Of a DNA stretch of 5,245 nucleotides, positions 1-5,245 are shown in pieces. The notes under the pieces are model-generated. The model saw nothing but the letters and a program-made list of their open reading frames with translations. It ran no database searches and was not told where the DNA came from. Position 1 is the first letter of the stretch. Every line of letters starts with the position of its first letter. Location: NCBI GenBank assembly GCA_017308345.1, contig JAFKFE010001132.1, positions 1 through 5,245 of the forward strand, written 5' to 3'. This stretch comes from Alphaproteobacteria bacterium. Lineage in GTDB: Bacteria; Pseudomonadota; Alphaproteobacteria; Rhizobiales; Rhizobiaceae. Both the position numbers and the translations under genes were made by a program.

Positions 1-1322
1 GGGATGATCCTTTCGGACTGTCGGAGGATCGCGAGCGCACACGCATCCGGCTGACCGGTGCGGCGCCCCGGCCGATGGCGCCGCTGGCGCCGGGCGCGCC
101 GGTGAAGCGGGCGCGCGCCCATCCCAACACGCTCATCAACATCTTCGCGCCGCTGCTCGAATTCGCCCCCGAGCTCGAAAGCGCGCTGGCGCCTGAGAAC
201 CCGGAAGTGATGCGCACGCGCCTGCTCGACGAGCTGGTGCGAGCGCGCGACGCCGCAGTGGCGGCCGGCTCCTCGCTGGAGCGCGCCGACCAGGCCGCAT
301 GGGCGGTGGCGGCGCTCCTCGACGATCTCGCGCTCAACACGCCATGGGGTGGCGCAAGCGCCTGGCCGCGCCAGCCGCTTGTGGTCATGCTGCGCGGCGA
401 CGTCGATGCCGGCACGCAGTTCTTCACCCGCCTCGACGAACTGGAGCGGCATCCGAACCGCGACCGCGAAATGCTGGAGCTGCAATATTACTGCCTGGCG
501 CTCGGCTTCCGCGGCAAGTACCGGGTGCCCGGCCGCGCCGGCGACCGCTCGCTCAACGCCGTGCGCGTGGCGGCGGCGCGCTTCCTGCGCAATGCCGACG
601 CCGAGGACGCGCCGCTGTCGCCGAACTGGAAGGGCGTGATCGCGTCAGACGAGCCGCAGCGCTTCATCGTGCCGATCTGGGTGATGGCGCTTGCCGCAAT
701 CGTCATCGCCGCCGCTGTCTATGTCGGCCTGTCGATGGGCTTGAGCAGCCAGGCGGTCGAGCTTTCCGCGCTGGTGCGCACGCTGCCGCCGGCCTCGCGC
801 GGCGACGTGACCCGCGCCGCGCCCAAGCAGGATGCACCCGAGCCCGAGGCGCCGCAGCCGGTCGATTTCGCGCTGCTGCCGGAGTTCAAGGCCGCGGCGC
901 CGGACAACCTGAAGGGCGCGCTCAGCGGCACCGAGAGCGTCTCACTGGCCAAGCTCGTCATCCAGTCCTCCAATCCCGAGCTGTTCCAGTCGTCGCGGCC
1001 GACGCTGACCCAAGGCTACGAGCCGCTGATCGAGTCGATCGCCAAGGTGATCCTCGACAACAAGGAACTGATCGGAAAGATCACCGTCGTCGGCCACACC
1101 GACAATGTGCGCCTGCAGAAATCCAATCCGCTCGCCAGCAACCAGCGCCTGTCGGAAGCGCGCGCCGAGACGATAGCCAAGCTTCTGGTGCAGGCCGGGG
1201 TGCCGCCGGAGAGCATCGCTTCGGAGGGCCGCGCCGAAACCGATCCGGTGGCCGACAACTCGACGCGAGAGGGCCGCGCGCTCAACCGGCGCGTCGAGGT
1301 CCTGGTCGAGAAGAGGCTCTGA
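1..1322 (+). CDS. tssL: T6SS inner-membrane protein TssL (DotU/IcmH) with C-terminal OmpA-like domain, 5' truncated
   Basis: TssL is an inner-membrane core protein of the T6SS membrane complex and partners TssM. The reading frame is open from base 3 (439 visible residues), and the codons before the first in-frame ATG (75) read DDPFGLSEDRERTRIR. That matches the usual TssL N-terminal style, so I place the true start upstream of the window rather than at 75. Numbering from base 3, the cytoplasmic DotU domain spans about 42-215 and begins NTLINIFAPLLEF. A single membrane segment lies at about 222-243. A Pro/Ala/Glu linker at 273-287 leads to a periplasmic OmpA-like domain at about 320-439. This has GHTDN (364-368), the LSEARA helix (383-388) and REGRALNRRVEV (422-433). 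D367 and R387 correspond to the family's peptidoglycan-binding Asp and Arg. The OmpA fusion makes this the extended type of TssL. The stop is one base from the tssM ATG. Confidence 0.95.
   Translation, partial: DDPFGLSEDRERTRIRLTGAAPRPMAPLAPGAPVKRARAHPNTLINIFAPLLEFAPELESALAPENPEVMRTRLLDELVRARDAAVAAGSSLERADQAAWAVAALLDDLALNTPWGGASAWPRQPLVVMLRGDVDAGTQFFTRLDELERHPNRDREMLELQYYCLALGFRGKYRVPGRAGDRSLNAVRVAAARFLRNADAEDAPLSPNWKGVIASDEPQRFIVPIWVMALAAIVIAAAVYVGLSMGLSSQAVELSALVRTLPPASRGDVTRAAPKQDAPEPEAPQPVDFALLPEFKAAAPDNLKGALSGTESVSLAKLVIQSSNPELFQSSRPTLTQGYEPLIESIAKVILDNKELIGKITVVGHTDNVRLQKSNPLASNQRLSEARAETIAKLLVQAGVPPESIASEGRAETDPVADNSTREGRALNRRVEVLVEKRL
1308..1316 (+). promoter_or_regulatory. Ribosome binding site for tssM, inside the tssL 3' end
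   Basis: The purine run GAGAAGAGG ends seven bases before the ATG at 1324, a normal Shine-Dalgarno distance. It lies within the last codons of tssL, and the junction reads TGAGATG (stop, one base, start). This supports 1324 as the tssM start and suggests that ribosomes finishing tssL can re-initiate on tssM. It is assigned from the sequence alone. Confidence 0.55.
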
Positions 1323-1323
1323 G

Positions 1324-4300
1324 ATGTTCATCCTGCGCTTCCTCTGGGCCGTCATCACATCGCGTTTCCTGTGGACGCTGATCGGCATCGCGCTGCTCTC
1401 GCTGCTGATCTGGGTGTTCGGACCGATCGTCCAGGTCGGCCCTTACGCACCGTTCGAATCCGACAATGTGCGCATCGCCATCATCGCCGGGCTGATCATC
1501 CTGTGGCTGATCTGGCTGATCATCGCGCAGCGCCGCGCGATCCGCGCCAACCGCATGTTCGTGGCCGAGATCGCGGCGCCGGTGGCCGAAAAGCAGCTCA
1601 CGCCAGGCGAGGAGAGCGTCGCGGCGGTCGGCGCGAAGTTCGGCGAGGTGATGGCCGAGCTGAAACGCCGCAAGCTCGGTGGCCGCAAATTCCTGCGCGA
1701 GATGCCCTGGTATGTGATCGTCGGGCCGCCGGCCACCGGCAAGACGACCGCGCTGCGCCAATCCGGCCTCAACTTCCCGATCGACCTCACCGACGATCTG
1801 CAGGGCGTCGGCGGCACGCGCAATTGCGACTGGTTCTTCTCCGAGAACGCGGTGCTTATCGACACCGCCGGCCGCTACGTCCAGCAGGAAAGCCAGCCGG
1901 ATGTCGACGCGGCGGAATGGCTTGGTTTCCTCGACCTCCTGAAGAAGCACCGGGGCAGACGCGCGCTCAATGGCGTCATCGTCGCGCTGTCGATCGACGC
2001 GCTGTCGGAGGGCGACGAGGCGATCAAGGCGCATGGCAGAAAGATCCGCCGCCGGCTGGCGGAGCTCAACGATCGGCTCGAGATCCGCCTGCCCGTCTAC
2101 CTGATGCTGACCAAGGCCGACCTGATCAAGGGTTTCGAGGCGTTCTTCGGCGGCTTGTCGACGACGGCGCGCGAACAGGTGTGGGGGACGACTTTCCCGC
2201 TCGACGCCCGCGTCAACGCCGGCATGATACAGACGGAACTCGCCAGGCTTGCCGCCGAACTGGAGCGGCGGCTGGTGCCGCGGCTGGAGGACGAGGACAA
2301 GCTCGGCCAGCGCGCCGAAATCTTCCGCTTCCCGGCGCAGCTTGCGAGCCTCTCCGAGCCGATCCAGGTGCTGGTCGAGGCGATGTTCGGCGAAAGCCGA
2401 TATGAGGAAGCTGCCTGGCTGCGTGGCCTTTATCTGACGTCGGCGACGCAGGAAGGCGCGCCGATCGACCGGCTGACCGCCGCCCTCTCCTCATCTTTCG
2501 GATTGCCGTCGCGCCGCGCCATGCCGGCTGCGCGCGTCGAGAAGCGCAGCTTCTTCCTCAGGAACCTGCTCACAGAAGTGATTTTCAAGGAAGCGGGCCT
2601 CGGCACGTTCGATCCGCTGGCGCAGCGCCGCCGCGCCTGGATCTGGCGCGGCGCGGCCGCGGCCTGCGCGCTCGCGGCGCTGTTCGCCGGCGGACTGTTC
2701 ACCTGGTCCTACCTCGACAACCGCAACGCGATCACCGAACAGGCCGGTCAGTTCGAGGCGTTGCAGCAGCCTCTGACCGACGTCGCGGCAATGCCGGCTT
2801 CGGTCGAGCAGCCGACCATGGATGGCGCGCTGGCGGCGATGGACGCGGTGGCGACGGCGCGGACCGCGCCGCCGGATGCCGTCCACAACCTGCTCGGCCC
2901 GACCGCCTCTGCAGAGCTGGTGCGCGCGCAGACCGACACTTACGACCATGCGCTGCGCAACGTGCTGGAGCCGCATATGGTAGCGCTGCTGGAGGCCACG
3001 ATGTGGCGGCAGATCCGCGACCCGGATTTCATGCTCGGCGCGCTGAAGACCTACCGGATGATGACCGGCCTGTCGCAGATGGACACCGATTTCGTCCAGA
3101 ACTGGTGGGTGAACAGCCTGCCGCAATTCGCGCCGGCTCCGCCCTTCCCGACCCAGGACGCCGAAGAGCACCAGCTTGCCGCCATCGGTCGAATGGCCGT
3201 CGACGACAGCTACATCGCTCCGGACAAGGAGCTGGTCGCCGAGGCGCTGAAGACGGTATGCACCATCTCGCTGCCGGAGCGCGCCTACAAGCAGCTTCTG
3301 GCCGACCCCGAAGTGGCCGCCGTCAAGGAATGGGTGCCGGCCAATTTCGCCGGACCGAACGGCGCCAAGGTGTTCGCGCGCCGCTCCGACAAGACGTTGC
3401 GCGTCGGCATTCCGGGGCCCTACACCTATGCCGGCTTCCATGACGCGATCCTCGATCGGGTTGAGGACGTCGCCGGTCAGGCAGCGCTCGACCGCGCGGT
3501 GTTTGCCGGCGGCTGCTCGGAGAATGCCGAAACGTCGGTCTCGGCGCTGTCGGAAGACATCCTCAAGCTCTACTACGACGACTATATCGCGCAATGGGAC
3601 AGTTTCCTGCGCGACATGCGGCTCGCGCCGCTGACCGATCTCAACGTCGCCAGCGAGAACCTCAAGGATCTCTCTAGCGCTGACTCCGCACTGAAGCGCC
3701 TGCTGACGGCCGTGGTGCAAGAAACCGACCTGACCCGTTCCGACGAAGCGCCGGCCGACGACAAGGGCGGCGCCGCCAAGACCGGCTCGAAGCTGCTCAG
3801 CAAGCTCGGCAAATTGGGCAAGGTGGTGAAGACGGGAGCGAAGCTGCTGCCCCGCGCGGGCTCGGCCGACCAGGTCGACATGACCGGCAGCCTGGTGGCC
3901 GAGCATTTCAAGCCGCTCAAGGGCACGATCGCCCAGGTCGACGGCCAGCCGCCGGCGCTCGACGCCGCGGTCGTGGCGCTGACGGCGCTGTCCAATGTGC
4001 TGCAGACGGTGACCGCCAATCCCGACCCGCAGGACGCCATCAAGAAGCAGGGTGGACTTGCCGAGCTGACGGGCGCGGTTGCGAGGCAAGCACAGATCCT
4101 GCCTTCGCCGATCAACGATTGGCTGGGCGGCATTGCCGGCGACACCAGCGGCCTGTCGCAGAAGGCCGTCACCAACGAGCTCAACGCCATCTGGCGCGCC
4201 GACATCCTGCCTTTCTGCCAGGCGGCGCTCAACAACCGCTATCCGTTCAGCCCGGAGAGCGCGGTCGACGTCAATGTGCGCGACTTCCAGCGCCTGTTCG

Positions 4301-4863
4301 GGCCGACCGGGCTGATCGACGCCTTCACCAACGACCATTTGATCAACTATGTCGACACCGCCAGCGAGCCATGGAAATGGCGCGCCGATTTCGGCCTCGA
4401 TCCGGCGGCGCTGGCAGCCTTCGAGCAGGCGCGGCATATCCGCGACGACCTGTTCCCCGGCGGCACCGGCCCGGTGATGAACTTCACGCTGGAGCCGAAG
4501 GACCTGTCGCCCAACGTGGCTCGCATGACGCTCAACCTCGATGGCCAGACCATGGAATACTACAACAACGCGACGAGGCCGCAGCCGATGACATGGCCGG
4601 GCAAGGACGGCACCGGCGTGATCTCGCTGGCCTTCCAGCCGGTCGACGGCTCGCCCGAAGTGATGCTCAACGAGACCGGGAGCTGGGCGTGGCTCAGAAT
4701 GCTGCGCGGCGGCCGCTTCAACGCGACCAAGCTCACCGACGTCTACAGCCTGCGGCTCGGCACCAAGGGGATGTGGGCCGATTTCGAGCTGAAGGCGGCC
4801 AGCGTCGAGAACCCCTACACACTCGAAATGTTCAAGAAGTTCACATGTCCGCCGCAGATCTGA
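1324..4863 (+). CDS. tssM: T6SS membrane core protein TssM (IcmF family)
   Basis: TssM is the large inner-membrane protein that links TssL to the periplasmic and outer-membrane parts of the T6SS. At 1179 aa it is a normal full-length family member. Membrane segments lie at about 15-36, 50-68 and 443-463. Between the second and third is the cytoplasmic NTPase domain, with Walker A GPPATGKTT (134-142, K140), the IcmF signature CDWFF (168-172), AVLIDTAGRY (176-185) and the G4-like TKAD (263-266). Residues 464-1179 are predicted periplasmic and carry the IcmF-related helical region followed by the IcmF C-terminal beta domain. Hallmarks there are TWPGKDGTG (1090-1098), GSWAW (1119-1123) and the terminal FTCPPQI (1173-1179). 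An unusual acidic-then-lysine-rich insertion lies at about 800-850. The intact nucleotide site puts it with NTP-binding TssM proteins; in Agrobacterium the Walker A motif is needed for Hcp secretion. The start is supported by a ribosome site and by TM1 beginning near the N-terminus. The 3' end overlaps tagF by 19 nt. Confidence 0.97.
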   Translation: MFILRFLWAVITSRFLWTLIGIALLSLLIWVFGPIVQVGPYAPFESDNVRIAIIAGLIILWLIWLIIAQRRAIRANRMFVAEIAAPVAEKQLTPGEESVAAVGAKFGEVMAELKRRKLGGRKFLREMPWYVIVGPPATGKTTALRQSGLNFPIDLTDDLQGVGGTRNCDWFFSENAVLIDTAGRYVQQESQPDVDAAEWLGFLDLLKKHRGRRALNGVIVALSIDALSEGDEAIKAHGRKIRRRLAELNDRLEIRLPVYLMLTKADLIKGFEAFFGGLSTTAREQVWGTTFPLDARVNAGMIQTELARLAAELERRLVPRLEDEDKLGQRAEIFRFPAQLASLSEPIQVLVEAMFGESRYEEAAWLRGLYLTSATQEGAPIDRLTAALSSSFGLPSRRAMPAARVEKRSFFLRNLLTEVIFKEAGLGTFDPLAQRRRAWIWRGAAAACALAALFAGGLFTWSYLDNRNAITEQAGQFEALQQPLTDVAAMPASVEQPTMDGALAAMDAVATARTAPPDAVHNLLGPTASAELVRAQTDTYDHALRNVLEPHMVALLEATMWRQIRDPDFMLGALKTYRMMTGLSQMDTDFVQNWWVNSLPQFAPAPPFPTQDAEEHQLAAIGRMAVDDSYIAPDKELVAEALKTVCTISLPERAYKQLLADPEVAAVKEWVPANFAGPNGAKVFARRSDKTLRVGIPGPYTYAGFHDAILDRVEDVAGQAALDRAVFAGGCSENAETSVSALSEDILKLYYDDYIAQWDSFLRDMRLAPLTDLNVASENLKDLSSADSALKRLLTAVVQETDLTRSDEAPADDKGGAAKTGSKLLSKLGKLGKVVKTGAKLLPRAGSADQVDMTGSLVAEHFKPLKGTIAQVDGQPPALDAAVVALTALSNVLQTVTANPDPQDAIKKQGGLAELTGAVARQAQILPSPINDWLGGIAGDTSGLSQKAVTNELNAIWRADILPFCQAALNNRYPFSPESAVDVNVRDFQRLFGPTGLIDAFTNDHLINYVDTASEPWKWRADFGLDPAALAAFEQARHIRDDLFPGGTGPVMNFTLEPKDLSPNVARMTLNLDGQTMEYYNNATRPQPMTWPGKDGTGVISLAFQPVDGSPEVMLNETGSWAWLRMLRGGRFNATKLTDVYSLRLGTKGMWADFELKAASVENPYTLEMFKKFTCPPQI
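3721..3876 (+). other. Low-complexity acidic linker plus lysine-patterned helix inside TssM
   Basis: Within tssM, residues 800-814 form a short acidic, flexible stretch (ETDLTRSDEAPADDK). Residues 819-842 then carry lysines at 819, 823, 827, 830, 833, 836 and 840 with leucine and valine between them. The 3-4 residue spacing puts most lysines on one face of a helix. TG(S/A)KLL occurs twice, 17 codons apart (bases 3781-3798 and 3832-3849, 14 of 18 bases identical), hinting at growth by local duplication. Ordinary IcmF-like sequence resumes near residue 851. The segment is in the predicted periplasmic part, at a position where I expect TssM proteins to vary in length. Its function is unknown. 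Confidence 0.6.
4833..4839 (+). promoter_or_regulatory. Weak ribosome binding site for tagF
   Basis: CAAGAAG ends five bases before the ATG at 4845 and is only a poor match to the Shine-Dalgarno consensus. Because the start lies inside tssM, translation of tagF probably depends at least partly on coupling to tssM. The site helps little in choosing the start; the conserved GFYGK near the N-terminus is the stronger argument. Confidence 0.3.
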
Positions 4864-5245
4864 TCCTGCCCGGCTTTTACGGCAAGATGCCCGCCGCCGG
4901 CGATTTCGTGACGCGGCGGCTGCCGGGCGATTTCGTGCGCGTGTGGGACCGCTGGCTGGCGCAGCACATCGTGCCGCTGTTCGGGCTCGAAGCCTGGCCG
5001 GCGGATACGGCGCTGCGTTTCCTCAGCGGCCCCGGTTCCTTCGGCGCCTCGGCGGGCATCGTGCTGCAGAGCGCCGACCGGGTCGGCAGGCGGTTCCCAT
5101 TGAGCGTCGTCGCCCGGCTTTCGGAGGCGCCCCTCAAGCTGGCTTATGCGGACACCTGGTTCGAAGGGGTCGAGAATTCGGCGCTTGCCGCGCAACGCGG
5201 TGAGCTGACGCCCGACGAACTGGACGCGGTGCTTGCGGCCCTGCC
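4845..5245 (+). CDS. tagF: T6SS-associated regulator TagF (N-terminal part, 3' truncated)
   Basis: TagF proteins repress T6SS assembly post-translationally; in Agrobacterium the TagF domain binds the FHA protein Fha. They are cytoplasmic, and the visible 133 residues show no signal peptide or membrane segment. Family hallmarks are GFYGKMPAAGDFVTRRLP (10-27), the aromatic FVRVWDRWL (30-38), the core LRFLSGPG (57-64) and SADRVGRRFPLSVV (76-89). The last of these matches the usual family pattern of P-S-x-D-R-V-G-R-x-F-P-L, with QSA in place of the commoner PSV. The ATG at 4845 puts GFYGK at residue 10, as expected, and no better in-frame start exists before the motif. It overlaps the last 19 nt of tssM in another frame. 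The frame is open to the window edge. The missing part could hold only the rest of TagF or also a fused PppA phosphatase domain, as in Agrobacterium; this cannot be decided here. Confidence 0.92.
   Translation, partial: MSAADLILPGFYGKMPAAGDFVTRRLPGDFVRVWDRWLAQHIVPLFGLEAWPADTALRFLSGPGSFGASAGIVLQSADRVGRRFPLSVVARLSEAPLKLAYADTWFEGVENSALAAQRGELTPDELDAVLAAL

Noticed and set aside
75..77. ATG at 75 as the start of tssL.
   Set aside because: The frame is open upstream to the window edge with TssL-like DDPF sequence, and the bases just before 75 (gcgccccggccg) contain no ribosome binding site.
1317..1330. A promoter or terminator between tssL and tssM.
   Set aside because: There is only one base between the genes, and no inverted repeat with a T-run or recognisable -35/-10 pair around the junction.
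299..1381. A 360-codon plus-strand frame overlapping tssL.
   Set aside because: It reads as Arg/Ala/Gly-rich low-complexity protein, out of frame with tssL, which has clear DotU, membrane and OmpA signatures over the same bases.
1282..2034. A 250-codon minus-strand open frame over the tssL/tssM junction.
   Set aside because: It has the same Arg/Asp/Gln-rich composition typical of an antisense shadow, no recognisable motif and no ribosome site that I can support, and it covers the conserved Walker A region of tssM.
2491..4437. A 648-codon open frame on the minus strand opposite tssM.
   Set aside because: It lies wholly antisense to a well-supported tssM. Its translation is rich in Arg, Gly, Gln and Val-Asp type strings with no recognisable domain. 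In GC-rich genes with G/C at third positions, stop codons are rare on the opposite strand, so long antisense frames are expected by chance.
4815..5195. Minus-strand open frame opposite the tagF start.
   Set aside because: It is antisense to the conserved TagF motifs, and its translation is an Arg/Pro/Gly/Glu-rich string with no family resemblance.
4943..5203. An 86-codon plus-strand frame in the tagF region.
   Set aside because: It is an out-of-frame, Arg/Ala-rich shadow of tagF, whose own frame carries GFYGK and DRVGRRFPL.

Overview
The window is a dense, single-direction piece of a type VI secretion system (T6SS) operon. It encodes the inner-membrane core and an adjoining post-translational regulator: the end-truncated tssL (DotU/IcmH with a C-terminal OmpA domain), a complete tssM (IcmF), and the first 133 codons of a tagF-type gene. 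All are on the + strand, with no intergenic space to speak of. The DNA is GC-rich, with strong G/C preference at third codon positions. The protein character (OmpA-fused TssL, TssM with an intact NTPase site, TagF directly after tssM) resembles the imp-type T6SS operons of Rhizobiales such as Agrobacterium and Mesorhizobium. That taxonomic placement is by recognition only and is not proven here.

Layout: positions 1-1322 hold tssL, already open at the left edge, with its start codon outside the window. After a single spacer base, 1324-4863 holds tssM (1179 aa), preceded by a purine-rich ribosome site inside the end of tssL. At 4845, 19 nt before tssM ends and in a different frame, tagF starts and runs off the right edge. 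No stretch of non-coding DNA longer than a few bases exists. I see no promoter, terminator, RNA gene, mobile element or CRISPR array.

How the genes work together: TssL and TssM form the inner-membrane part of the T6SS membrane complex. TssL has a cytoplasmic DotU domain, one membrane anchor and a periplasmic peptidoglycan-binding domain. TssM has three membrane segments, a cytoplasmic GTPase-like/ATPase domain and a large periplasmic region. TagF proteins act as negative post-translational regulators of T6SS assembly, in Agrobacterium as a TagF-PppA fusion acting through Fha. The tight packing suggests translational coupling and a fixed ratio of the three products.

I did not find an undescribed system here; this is a recognisable T6SS core segment. 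The points worth a second look are the tssL N-terminal segment with a candidate regulatory threonine, the lysine-patterned insertion in periplasmic TssM, the overlapping tagF start, and whether tagF continues into a PppA phosphatase domain.
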